A stretch of DNA of 64,000 nucleotides from Viola odorata (lineage: Eukaryota; Streptophyta; Magnoliopsida; Malpighiales; Violaceae), in NCBI GenBank assembly GCA_963691705.1, contig OY829543.1, positions 32,077,523 through 32,141,522 of the forward strand, in the 5' to 3' direction. The notes under the pieces were generated by a model. The model was not told the origin of the DNA. It was given only the letters and a program-made list of their open reading frames with translations, and searched no databases. Position 1 is the first letter of the stretch, and each line of letters opens with the position of its first letter. Shown piece by piece: positions 9,760-23,000 of the stretch. The position numbers were made by a program, and so were the translations under genes.

Positions 9760-10092
9760 GATTTTGAAGTATAAGGGTAATATGGTCATTTTGCCATATT
9801 TAAGAAAAGAATTTAATACAAATACAACAAACGAATTCAAATTGAAATATAAAATTCTAAAGTCCGTCTCATCAAGTCTATAGCCTTGAGAAAAATTCTA
9901 GAGTTATTTTCGACAAATTTTTACACTTGGAAAACATTCTTACCATAAAATTGAGATATTGAAGAAAAAAATGAGTAACATAGTCATTTTAAAATTTCAC
10001 TAAAAAAAAATTAATAATTGAAATCCAAAATTCTAGAGTCCATTTCTAGAAATTTATACCCTTGGGAAATTTTTTTTGCCATAAATTGGAGA
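9760..10092 (+). repeat. m8: a'/b/c fusion monomer (333 bp)
   Basis: It starts like m5 (GGTCATTTTGCC), the middle is b-like (GTCCGTCTCATC, TTATTTTCGACAAATTT), and the end is c-like but unusual (CCCTTGGGAAATTTTTTTTG followed by CCATAAATTGGAGA). Confidence 0.82.
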
Positions 10093-10371
10093 GATTTTGA
10101 AGTAGAAGGGTAAAATGGTCATTTTGTCATATTAAAGAAAAAGCTCTAATATAATTTCGACAGGTTTTTAATCTTGGAAAAAATTCTTACCATAAAATTG
10201 AGATATTGAAGAAAAAAAAAGTAAAATGCTCAAGTTCACATTTATATTCCCTCATTTATAGTAACAAAATTAAAATTTCACTAAAAAAAACTGATAATTG
10301 AAATCCAAAATTCTAGAGTACATTTCTAGAAATTTATACCCTTAGAATTGTTTTTTGCAATAAATTTGAGA
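10093..10371 (+). repeat. m9: d/a fusion monomer (279 bp)
   Basis: The alpha is short and d-like, with GGGTAAAATGGTCATTTT and TTTTTAATCTTGG as marks. The beta ends as a (GAGTACATTTC, CCCTTAGAATTG). Confidence 0.85.
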
Positions 10372-10704
10372 GATTTTGGAGTAGAAGGGTAACATGATCA
10401 TTTTGTCATATTTAAGAGAACAATTTAATACAAATACAAAAAAAGAATTCAAATTGAAATATAAAATTCTAAAGTCCGTCTCATCAAGTCTATAGCCTTG
10501 AGAAAAATTCTAGAGTTATTTTCGACAAGTTTTTACCCTTGGAAAAAATTCTTACCATAAAATTGAGATATTGAAGAAAAAAATGAGTAAAATAGTCATT
10601 TTAACATTTCACTAAAAAAAATTAATAATTGAAATCCAAAATTCTAGAGTCCATTTCTAGAAATTTATATTCTTAGGAAATATTTTTTTGCTATAAATTT
10701 GAGA
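10372..10704 (+). repeat. m10: type b monomer (333 bp)
   Basis: It is type b, but the end reads TATATTCTTAGGAAA where other b ends read TATATACTTAGGAAA. This single change is the marker used to identify m2/m10 fusions elsewhere. Confidence 0.88.
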
Positions 10705-11035
10705 GATTTTGAAGTAGAAGGGTAACATGATCATTTTGTCATATTTAAGAAAACAATTTAATACAAATACAAAAAAAGAATTCAAATTGAAATATAAAAT
10801 TCTAGAGTCCATCTCATCAAGCTATAGCCTTGAAAAAAATTCTAGAGTTAATTTCGACAAGTTTTTACCGTTGGAAAAAATTCTTACGATAAAATTGAGA
10901 TATTGAAGAAACAAATGAGTAAAATTGTCATTTTAAAATTTCACCCAAAAAAATTGATAATTGAAATCCAAAATTCTTGAGTCCATTTCTAGAAATTTAT
11001 CCCCTTGGGAAATGTTTTTTGCTATAAATTGGAGA
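10705..11035 (+). repeat. m11: type c monomer (331 bp)
   Basis: It is type c as in the A units, with GAAGAAACAAATGAGTAAA and TTATCCCCTTGGG. Confidence 0.9.
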
Positions 11036-11315
11036 GATTTTGAAGTAGAAGGGTAACATGGTCATTTTGTCATATTAAAGAAAAAGCTCTGATATAATTT
11101 CGACAGGTTTTTAACCTTGGAAAAAATTCTTACCATAAAATTGAGATATTGAAGAAAAAAAAAAGTAAAATGCTCAAGTTCACATTTATATTCCCTCCTT
11201 TATAGTAACAAAATTAAAATTTCACTAAAAAAAACTGATAATTGAAATTCAAAATTCTAGAGTCTATTTCTAGAAATTTATACCCTTAGAAAATTTTTTT
11301 ACAATAAATTTTAGA
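11036..11315 (+). repeat. m12: type d monomer (280 bp)
   Basis: It is told from m3 by CCCTCCTTTATAG and by TTATACCCTTAGAAAATTT with TTACAATAAATTTTAGA. Confidence 0.88.
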
Positions 11316-11668
11316 GATTTTGGAGTAGAAGGGTAACATGATCATTTTGTTATATTTAAGAGAACAATTTAATACAAATACAAAAAAAGAATTCAAATTG
11401 AAATATAAAATTATGGAGTCCATCTCATCAAGCTATAGCTTTGAGAAAAATTCTATAGTCAATTTTCGACAAGTTTATACCCTTGAAAAAAAACTTTACC
11501 ATAAAATTGAGATATTGAAGAAAAAAACGAGTAAAATGGTCATTTTCTCATTTATAAGAAAAAAAAAAAAAATTCACTCAAAAGAAATTGATAATTGAAA
11601 TCCAAAATTCTAGAGTCCATTTCTAGAAATTTATACCCTTAGAATTATTTTTTGCTATAAATTGGACA
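11316..11668 (+). repeat. m13: type e monomer (353 bp)
   Basis: It is type e with ACGAGTAAAATGG and CTCATTTATAAG. In this copy the usual 7A-T-6A tract has become an uninterrupted run of 14 A after ATAAG, which removes the stop codon used in most copies. Confidence 0.9.
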
Positions 11669-14600
11669 GATTTTGAAGTATAAGGGTAATATGATCATTT
11701 TGTCATATTTACGAAAACAATTTAATACAAATACAAGAAATGAATTCAAATTGAAATATAAAATTCTAAAGTCCGGTTCATCAAGTCTATAGCCTTGAGA
11801 AAAATTCTATAGTTAATTTCGACAAGTTTTTACCCTTGGAAAAAATTCTTACCATAAAATTGAGATATTGAAGAAAAAAATAAGTAAAATGGTCAATTTC
11901 ACATTTATATTTCCTCATTTATTGGAAAAAAACTAAAATTTCACTCAAAAAATTGATAATTGAAATCCAAAATTCTAGAGTACATTTCTAGAAATTTATA
12001 CCCTTAGAATTGTTTTTTGCAATAAATTGGAGAGATTTTGGAGTAGAAGGGTAACATGATCATTTTGTCATATTTAAGAGAACAATTTAATACAAATACA
12101 AAAAAAGAATTCAAATTGAAATATAAAATTCTAAAGTCCGTCTCATCAAGTTTATAGCCTTGAGAAAAATTCTAGAGTTATTTTCGACAAGTTTTTACCC
12201 TTGGAAAAAATTCTTACCATAAAATTGAGATATTGAAGAAAAAAATGAGTAAAATAGTCATTTTAACATTTCACTAAAAAAAATTAATAATTGAAATCCA
12301 AAATTCTAGAGTCCATTTCTAGAAATTTATCCCCTTGGGAAATGTTTTTTGCTATAAATTGGAGAGATTTTGAAGTAGAAGGGTAACATGGTCATTTTGT
12401 CATATTAAAGAAAAAGCTCTGATATAATTTCGACAGGTTTTTAACCTTGGAAAAAATTCTTACCATAAAATTGAGATATTGAAGAAAAAAAAAAGTAAAA
12501 TGCTCAAGTTCACATTTATATTCCCTCATTTATAGTAACAAAATTAAAATTTCACTAAAAAAAACTGATAATTGAAATTCAAAATTCTAGAGTCTATTTC
12601 TAGAAATTTATAACCTTAGAAAAATTTTTTGCAATAAATTTTAGAGATTTTGGAGTAGAAGGGTAACATGATCATTTTGTTATATTTAAGAGAACAATTT
12701 AATACAAATACAAAAAAAGAATTCAAATTGAAATATAAAATTATGGAGTCCATCTCATCAAGCTATAGCTTTGAGAAAAATTCTATAGTCAATTTTCGAC
12801 AAGTTTATACCCTTGAAAAAAAACTTTACCATAAAATTAAGATGTTGAAGAAAAAAAACAAGTAAAATGGTTATTTTCTCATTTATAAGAAAAAAATAGA
12901 AAATTCCCTCAAAACAAAATGAGAATTGAAATCCAAAATTCTAGAGTCCATTTCTAGAAATTTATACCCTAAGATTTTTTTTTTGCTATAAATTGGACAG
13001 ATTTTGAAGTATAAGGGTAATATGGTCATTTTGCCATATTTACGAAAAGAATTTAATACAAATACAACAAACGAATTCAAATTGAAATATAAAATTCTAA
13101 AGTCCGTCTCATCAAGTCTATAGCCTTGAGAAAAATTCTAGAGTTATTTTCGACAAATTTTTACCCTTGGAAAACATTCTTACCATAAAATTGAGATATT
13201 GAAGAAAAAAATGAGTAACATAGTCATTTTAAGATTTCACTAAAAAAAAATTAATAATTGAAATCCAAAATTCTAGAGTCCATTTCTAGAAATTTATATA
13301 CTTAGGAAATATTTTTTTGCTATAAATTTGAGAGATTTTGAAGTAGAAGGGTAACATGATCATTTTGTCATATTTAAGAAAATAATTTAATACAAATACA
13401 AAAAAAGAATTCAAATTGAAATATAAAATTCTAGAGTCCATCTCATCAAGCTATAGCCTTGAAAAAATTCTAGAGTTAATTTCGACAAGTTTTTACCGTT
13501 GGAAAAAAATCTTACGATAAAATTGAGATATTGAAGAAACAAATGAGTGAAATTGTCATTTTAAAATTTCACCCAAAAAAATTGATAATTGAAATCCAAA
13601 ATTCTTGAGTCCATTTCTAGAAATTTATCCCCTTGGGAAATGTTTTTTGCTATAAATTGGAGAGATTTTGAAGTAGAAGGGTAACATGGTCATTTTGTCA
13701 TATTAAAGAAAAAGCTCTGATATAATTTCGACAGGTTTTTAACCTTGGAAAAAATTCTTACCATAAAATTGAGATATTGAAGAAAAAAAACAAGTAAAAT
13801 GGTTATTTTCTCATTTATAAGAAAAAAATAGAAAATTCACTCAAAACAAATTGAGAATTGAAATTCAAAATTCTAGAGTCCATTTCTAGAAATTTATACC
13901 CTAAGATTTTTTTTTTTGCTATAAATTGGACAGATTTTGAAGTATAAGGGTAATATGGTCATTTTGCCATATTTAAGAAAAGAATTTAATACAAATACAA
14001 CAAACGAATTCAAATTGAAATATAAAATTCTAAAGTCCGTCTCATCAAGTCTATAGCCTTGAGAAAAATTCTAGAGTTATTTTCGACAAATTTTTACACT
14101 TGGAAAACATTCTTACCATAAAATTGAGATATTGAAGAAAAAAATGAGTAACATAGTCATTTTAAAATTTCACTAAAAAAAAATTAATAATTGAAATCCA
14201 AAATTCTAGAGTCCATTTCTAGAAATTTATACCCTTGGGAAATTTTTTTTGCCATAAATTGGAGAGATTTTGAAGTAGAAGGGTAAAATGGTCATTTTGT
14301 CATATTAAAGAAAAAGCTCTAATATAATTTCGACAGGTTTTTAATCTTGGAAAAAATTCTTACCATAAAATTGAGATATTGAAGAAAAAAAAAGTAAAAT
14401 GCTCAAGTTCACATTTATATTCCCTCATTTATAGTAACAAAATTAAAATTTCACTAAAAAAAACTGATAATTGAAATCCAAAATTCTAGAGTACATTTCT
14501 AGAAATTTATACCCTTAGAATTGTTTTTTGCAATAAATTTGAGAGATTTTGGAGTAGAAGGGTAACATGATCATTTTGTCATATTTAAGAGAACAATTTA

Positions 14601-15840
14601 ATACAAATACAAAAAAAGAATTCAAATTGAAATATAAAATTCTAAAGTCCGTCTCATCAAGTCTATAGCCTTGAGAAAAATTCTAGAGTTATTTTCGACA
14701 AGTTTTTACCCTTGGAAAAAATTCTTACCATAAAATTGAGATATTGAAGAAAAAAATGAGTAAAATAGTCATTTTAACATTTCACTAAAAAAAATTAATA
14801 ATTGAAATCCAAAATTCTAGAGTCCATTTCTAGAAATTTATATTCTTAGGAAATATTTTTTTGCTATAAATTTGAGAGATTTTGAAGTAGAAGGGTAACA
14901 TGATCATTTTGTCATATTTAAGAAAAAAATTTAATACAAATACAAAAAAAGAATTCAAATTGAAATATAAAATTCTAGAGTCCATCTCATCAAGCTATAG
15001 CCTTGAAAAAAATTCTAGAGTTAATTTCGACAAGTTTTTACCGTTGGAAAAAATTCTTACGATAAAATTGAGATATTGAAGAAACAAATGAGTAAAATTG
15101 TCATTTTAAAATTTCACCCAAAAAAATTGATAATTGAAATCCAAAATTCTTGAGTCCATTTCTAGAAATTTATCCCCTTGGGAAATGTTTTTTGCTATAA
15201 ATTGGAGAGATTTTGAAGTAGAAGGGTAACATGGTCATTTTGTCATATTAAAGAAAAAGCTCTGATATAATTTCGACAGGTTTTTAACCTTGGAAAAAAT
15301 TCTTACCATAAAATTGAGATATTGAAGAAAAAAAAAAGTAAAATGCTCAAGTTCACATTTATATTCCCTCCTTTATAGTAACAAAATTAAAATTTCACTA
15401 AAAAAAACTGATAATTGAAATTCAAAATTCTAGAGTCTATTTCTAGAAATTTATACCCTTAGAAAATTTTTTTACAATAAATTTTAGAGATTTTGGAGTA
15501 GAAGGGTAACATGATCATTTTGTTATATTTAAGAGAACAATTTAATACAAATACAAAAAAAGAATTCAAATTGAAATATAAAATTATGGAGTCCATCTCA
15601 TCAAGCTATAGCTTTGAGAAAAATTCTATAGTCAATTTTCGACAAGTTTATACCCTTGAAAAAAAACTTTACCATAAAATTGAGATATTGAAGAAAAAAA
15701 CGAGTAAAATGGTCATTTTCTCATTTATAAGAAAAAAAAAAAAATTCACTCAAAAGAAATTGATAATTGAAATCCAAAATTCTAGAGTCCATTTCTAGAA
15801 ATTTATACCCTTAGAATTATTTTTTGCTATAAATTGGACA
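11669..15840 (+). repeat. B2: 13-monomer HOR (4172 bp)
   Basis: Monomers start at 11669, 12034, 12366, 12646, 13000, 13334, 13664, 13933, 14266, 14545, 14878, 15209 and 15489. It shares CAAGTTTATAGCC in m2 with B3 (other copies CAAGTCTATAGCC) and has a private AATAATTTAATAC in m6. Its m13 poly-A run is 13 long. Confidence 0.95.
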
Positions 15841-18800
15841 GATTTTGAAGTATAAGGGTAATATGATCATTTTGTCATATTTACGAAAACAATTTAATAC
15901 AAATACAAGAAATGAATTCAAATTGAAATATAAAATTCTAAAGTCCGGTTCATCAAGTCTATAGCCTTGAGAAAAATTCTATAGTTAATTTCGACAAGTT
16001 TTTACCCTTGGAAAAAATTCTTACCATAAAATTGAGATATTGAAGAAAAAAATAAGTAAAATGGTCAATTTCACATTTATATTTCCTCATTTATTGGAAA
16101 AAAACTAAAATTTCACTCAAAAAATTGATAATTGAAATCCAAAATTCTAGAGTACATTTCTAGAAATTTATACCCTTAGAATTGTTTTTTGCAATAAATT
16201 GGAGAGATTTTGGAGTAGAAGGGTAACATGATCATTTTGTCATATTTAAGAGAACAATTTAATACAAATACAAAAAAAGAATTCAAATTGAAATATAAAA
16301 TTCTAAAGTCCGTCTCATCAAGTTTATAGCCTTGAGAAAAATTCTAGAGTTATTTTCGACAAGTTTTTACCCTTGGAAAAAATTCTTACCATAAAATTGA
16401 GATATTGAAGAAAAAAATGAGTAAAATAGTCATTTTAACATTTCACTAAAAAAAATTAATAATTGAAATCCAAAATTCTAGAGTCCATTTCTAGAAATTT
16501 ATCCCCTTGGGAAATGTTTTTTGCTATAAATTGGAGAGATTTTGAAGTAGAAGGGTAACATGGTCATTTTGTCATATTAAAGAAAAAGCTCTGATATAAT
16601 TTCGACAGGTTTTTAACCTTGGAAAAAATTCTTACCATAAAATTGAGATATTGAAGAAAAAAAAAAGTAAAATGCTCAAGTTCACATTTATATTCCCTCA
16701 TTTATAGTAACAAAATTAAAATTTCACTAAAAAAAACTGATAATTGAAATTCAAAATTCTAGAGTCTATTTCTAGAAATTTATAACCTTAGAAAAATTTT
16801 TTGCAATAAATTTTAGAGATTTTGGAGTAGAAGGGTAACATGATCATTTTGTTATATTTAAGAGAACAATTTAATACAAATACAAAAAAAGAATTCAAAT
16901 TGAAATATAAAATTATGGAGTCCATCTCATCAAGCTATAGCTTTGAGAAAAATTCTATAGTCAATTTTCGACAAGTTTATACCCTTGAAAAAAAACTTTA
17001 CCATAAAATTAAGATGTTGAAGAAAAAAAACAAGTAAAATGGTTATTTTCTCATTTATAAGAAAAAAATAGAAAATTCCCTCAAAACAAAATGAGAATTG
17101 AAATCCAAAATTCTAGAGTCCATTTCTAGAAATTTATACCCTAAGATTTTTTTTTTGCTATAAATTGGACAGATTTTGAAGTATAAGGGTAATATGGTCA
17201 TTTTGCCATATTTACGAAAAGAATTTAATACAAATACAACAAACGAATTCAAATTGAAATATAAAATTCTAAAGTCCGTCTCATCAAGTCTATAGCCTTG
17301 AGAAAAATTCTAGAGTTATTTTCGACAAATTTTTACCCTTGGAAAACATTCTTACCATAAAATTGAGATATTGAAGAAAAAAATGAGTAACATAGTCATT
17401 TTAAGATTTCACTAAAAAAAAATTAATAATTGAAATCCAAAATTCTAGAGTCCATTTCTAGAAATTTATATACTTAGGAAATATTTTTTTGCTATAAATT
17501 TGAGAGATTTTGAAGTAGAAGGGTAACATGATCATTTTGTCATATTTAAGAAAACAATTTAATACAAATACAAAAAAAGAATTCAAATTGAAATATAAAA
17601 TTCTAGAGTCCATCTCATCAAGCTATAGCCTTGAAAAAATTCTAGAGTTAATTTCGACAAGTTTTTACCGTTGGAAAAAAATCTTACGATAAAATTGAGA
17701 TATTGAAGAAACAAATGAGTGAAATTGTCATTTTAAAATTTCACCCAAAAAAATTGATAATTGAAATCCAAAATTCTTGAGTCCATTTCTAGAAATTTAT
17801 CCCCTTGGGAAATGTTTTTTGCTATAAATTGGAGAGATTTTGAAGTAGAAGGGTAACATGGTCATTTTGTCATATTAAAGAAAAAGCTCTGATATAATTT
17901 CGACAGGTTTTTAACCTTGGAAAAAATTCTTACCATAAAATTGAGATATTGAAGAAAAAAAACAAGTAAAATGGTTATTTTCTCATTTATAAGAAAAAAA
18001 TAGAAAATTCACTCAAAACAAATTGAGAATTGAAATTCAAAATTCTAGAGTCCATTTCTAGAAATTTATACCCTAAGATTTTTTTTTTTGCTATAAATTG
18101 GACAGATTTTGAAGTATAAGGGTAATATGGTCATTTTGCCATATTTAAGAAAAGAATTTAATACAAATACAACAAACGAATTCAAATTGAAATATAAAAT
18201 TCTAAAGTCCGTCTCATCAAGTCTATAGCCTTGAGAAAAATTCTAGAGTTATTTTCGACAAATTTTTACACTTGGAAAACATTCTTACCATAAAATTGAG
18301 ATATTGAAGAAAAAAATGAGTAACATAGTCATTTTAAAATTTCACTAAAAAAAAATTAATAATTGAAATCCAAAATTCTAGAGTCCATTTCTAGAAATTT
18401 ATACCCTTGGGAAATTTTTTTTGCCATAAATTGGAGAGATTTTGAAGTAGAAGGGTAAAATGGTCATTTTGTCATATTAAAGAAAAAGCTCTAATATAAT
18501 TTCGACAGGTTTTTAATCTTGGAAAAAATTCTTACCATAAAATTGAGATATTGAAGAAAAAAAAAGTAAAATGCTCAAGTTCACATTTATATTCCCTCAT
18601 TTATAGTAACAAAATTAAAATTTCACTAAAAAAAACTGATAATTGAAATCCAAAATTCTAGAGTACATTTCTAGAAATTTATACCCTTAGAATTGTTTTT
18701 TGCAATAAATTTGAGAGATTTTGGAGTAGAAGGGTAACATGATCATTTTGTCATATTTAAGAGAACAATTTAATACAAATACAAAAAAAGAATTCAAATT

Positions 18801-20013
18801 GAAATATAAAATTCTAAAGTCCGTCTCATCAAGTCTATAGCCTTGAGAAAAATTCTAGAGTTATTTTCGACAAGTTTTTACCCTTGGAAAAAATTCTTAC
18901 CATAAAATTGAGATATTGAAGAAAAAAATGAGTAAAATAGTCATTTTAACATTTCACTAAAAAAAATTAATAATTGAAATCCAAAATTCTAGAGTCCATT
19001 TCTAGAAATTTATATTCTTAGGAAATATTTTTTTGCTATAAATTTGAGAGATTTTGAAGTAGAAGGGTAACATGATCATTTTGTCATATTTAAGAAAAAA
19101 ATTTAATACAAATACAAAAAAAGAATTCAAATTGAAATATAAAATTCTAGAGTCCATCTCATCAAGCTATAGCCTTGAAAAAAATTCTAGAGTTAATTTC
19201 GACAAGTTTTTACCGTTGGAAAAAATTCTTACGATAAAATTGAGATATTGAAGAAACAAATGAGTAAAATTGTCATTTTAAAATTTCACCCAAAAAAATT
19301 GATAATTGAAATCCAAAATTCTTGAGTCCATTTCTAGAAATTTATCCCCTTGGGAAATGTTTTTTGCTATAAATTGGAGAGATTTTGAAGTAGAAGGGTA
19401 ACATGGTCATTTTGTCATATTAAAGAAAAAGCTCTGATATAATTTCGACAGGTTTTTAACCTTGGAAAAAATTCTTACCATAAAATTGAGATATTGAAGA
19501 AAAAAAAAAGTAAAATGCTCAAGTTCACATTTATATTCCCTCCTTTATAGTAACAAAATTAAAATTTCACTAAAAAAAACTGATAATTGAAATTCAAAAT
19601 TCTAGAGTCTATTTCTAGAAATTTATACCCTTAGAAAATTTTTTTACAATAAATTTTAGAGATTTTGGAGTAGAAGGGTAACATGATCATTTTGTTATAT
19701 TTAAGAGAACAATTTAATACAAATACAAAAAAAGAATTCAAATTGAAATATAAAATTATGGAGTCCATCTCATCAAGCTATAGCTTTGAGAAAAATTCTA
19801 TAGTCAATTTTCGACAAGTTTATACCCTTGAAAAAAAACTTTACCATAAAATTGAGATATTGAAGAAAAAAACGAGTAAAATGGTCATTTTCTCATTTAT
19901 AAGAAAAAAATAAAAAATTCACTCAAAAGAAATTGATAATTGAAATCCAAAATTCTAGAGTCCATTTCTAGAAATTTATACCCTTAGAATTATTTTTTGC
20001 TATAAATTGGACA
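15841..20013 (+). repeat. B3: 13-monomer HOR (4173 bp)
   Basis: Monomers start at 15841, 16206, 16538, 16818, 17172, 17506, 17836, 18105, 18438, 18717, 19050, 19381 and 19661. CAAGTTTATAGCC in m2 links it to B2. Its m13 has the interrupted 7A-T-6A tract. Confidence 0.95.
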
Positions 20014-23000
20014 GATTTTGAAGTATAAGGGTAATATGATCATTTTGTCATATTTACGAAAACAATTTAATACAAATACAAGAAATGAATTCAAATTGAA
20101 ATATAAAATTCTAAAGTCCGGTTCATCAAGTCTATAGCCTTGAGAAAAATTCTATAGTTAATTTCGACAAGTTTTTACCCTTGGAAAAAATTCTTACCAT
20201 AAAATTGAGATATTGAAGAAAAAAATAAGTAAAATGGTCAATTTCACATTTATATTTCCTCATTTATTGGAAAAAAACTAAAATTTCACTCAAAAAATTG
20301 ATAATTGAAATCCAAAATTCTAGAGTACATTTCTAGAAATTTATACCCTTAGAATTGTTTTTTGCAATAAATTGGAGAGATTTTGGAGTAGAAGGGTAAC
20401 ATGATCATTTTGTCATATTTAAGAGAACAATTTAATACAAATACAAAAAAAGAATTCAAATTGAAATATAAAATTCTAAAGTCCGTCTCATCAAGTCTAT
20501 AGCCTTGAGAAAAATTCTAGAGTTATTTTCGACAAGTTTTTACCCTTGGAAAAAATTCTTACCATAAAATTGAGATATTGAAGAAAAAAATGAGTAAAAT
20601 AGTCATTTTAACATTTCACTAAAAAAAATTAATAATTGAAATCCAAAATTCTAGAGTCCATTTCTAGAAATTTATCCCCTTGGGAAATGTTTTTTGCTAT
20701 AAATTGGAGAGATTTTGAAGTAGAAGGGTAACATGGTCATTTTGTCATATTAAAGAAAAAGCTCTGATATAATTTCGACAGGTTTTTAACCTTGGAAAAA
20801 ATTCTTACCATAAAATTGAGATATTGAAGAAAAAAAAAAGTAAAATGCTCAAGTTCACATTTATATTCCCTCATTTATAGTAACAAAATTAAAATTTCAC
20901 TAAAAAAAACTGATAATTGAAATTCAAAATTCTAGAGTCTATTTCTAGAAATTTATAACCTTAGAAAAATTTTTTGCAATAAATTTTAGAGATTTTGGAG
21001 TAGAAGGGTAACATGATCATTTTGTTATATTTAAGAGAACAATTTAATACAAATACAAAAAAAGAATTCAAATTGAAATATAAAATTATGGAGTCCATCT
21101 CATCAAGCTATAGCTTTGAGAAAAATTCTATAGTCAATTTTCGACAAGTTTATACCCTTGAAAAAAAACTTTACCATAAAATTAAGATGTTGAAGAAAAA
21201 AAACAAGTAAAATGGTTATTTTCTCATTTATAAGAAAAAAATAGAAAATTCCCTCAAAACAAAATGAGAATTGAAATCCAAAATTCTAGAGTCCATTTCT
21301 AGAAATTTATACCCTAAGATTTTTTTTTTGCTATAAATTGGACAGATTTTGAAGTATAAGGGTAATATGGTCATTTTGCCATATTTACGAAAAGAATTTA
21401 ATACAAATACAACAAACGAATTCAAATTGAAATATAAAATTCTAAAGTCCGTCTCATCAAGTCTATAGCCTTGAGAAAAATTCTAGAGTTATTTTCGACA
21501 AATTTTTACCCTTGGAAAACATTCTTACCATAAAATTGAGATATTGAAGAAAAAAATGAGTAACATAGTCATTTTAAGATTTCACTAAAAAAAAATTAAT
21601 AATTGAAATCCAAAATTCTAGAGTCCATTTCTAGAAATTTATATACTTAGGAAATATTTTTTTGCTATAAATTTGAGAGATTTTGAAGTAGAAGGGTAAC
21701 ATGATCATTTTGTCATATTTAAGAAAACAATTTAATACAAATACAAAAAAAGAATTCAAATTGAAATATAAAATTCTAGAGTCCATCTCATCAAGCTATA
21801 GCCTTGAAAAAATTCTAGAGTTAATTTCGACAAGTTTTTACCGTTGGAAAAAAATCTTACGATAAAATTGAGATATTGAAGAAACAAATGAGTGAAATTG
21901 TCATTTTAAAATTTCACCCAAAAAAATTGATAATTGAAATCCAAAATTCTTGAGTCCATTTCTAGAAATTTATCCCCTTGGGAAATGTTTTTTGCTATAA
22001 ATTGGAGAGATTTTGAAGTAGAAGGGTAACATGGTCATTTTGTCATATTAAAGAAAAAGCTCTGATATAATTTCGACAGGTTTTTAACCTTGGAAAAAAT
22101 TCTTACCATAAAATTGAGATATTGAAGAAAAAAAACAAGTAAAATGGTTATTTTCTCATTTATAAGAAAAAAATAGAAAATTCACTCAAAACAAATTGAG
22201 AATTGAAATTCAAAATTCTAGAGTCCATTTCTAGAAATTTATACCCTAAGATTTTTTTTTTTGCTATAAATTGGACAGATTTTGAAGTATAAGGGTAATA
22301 TGGTCATTTTGCCATATTTAAGAAAAGAATTTAATACAAATACAACAAACGAATTCAAATTGAAATATAAAATTCTAAAGTCCGTCTCATCAAGTCTATA
22401 GCCTTGAGAAAAATTCTAGAGTTATTTTCGACAAATTTTTACACTTGGAAAACATTCTTACCATAAAATTGAGATATTGAAGAAAAAAATGAGTAACATA
22501 GTCATTTTAAAATTTCACTAAAAAAAAATTAATAATTGAAATCCAAAATTCTAGAGTCCATTTCTAGAAATTTATACCCTTGGGAAATTTTTTTTGCCAT
22601 AAATTGGAGAGATTTTGAAGTAGAAGGGTAAAATGGTCATTTTGTCATATTAAAGAAAAAGCTCTAATATAATTTCGACAGGTTTTTAATCTTGGAAAAA
22701 ATTCTTACCATAAAATTGAGATATTGAAGAAAAAAAAAGTAAAATGCTCAAGTTCACATTTATATTCCCTCATTTATAGTAACAAAATTAAAATTTCACT
22801 AAAAAAAACTGATAATTGAAATCCAAAATTCTAGAGTACATTTCTAGAAATTTATACCCTTAGAATTGTTTTTTGCAATAAATTTGAGAGATTTTGGAGT
22901 AGAAGGGTAACATGATCATTTTGTCATATTTAAGAGAACAATTTAATACAAATACAAAAAAAGAATTCAAATTGAAATATAAAATTCTAAAGTCCGTCTC

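Larger units (their letters stand above)
7496..11668 (+). repeat. B1: 13-monomer HOR m1-m13 (4173 bp)
   Basis: This is the first complete 13-mer. Monomer lengths are 365, 332, 280, 354, 334, 330, 269, 333, 279, 333, 331, 280 and 353. B1 differs from B2-B4 in m11, where it keeps AAGAAAACAATTTAAT (about 10745) and the later copies have AGAAAAAAATTTAAT. Individual monomers are listed separately as the reference for all later 13-mers. Confidence 0.95.
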
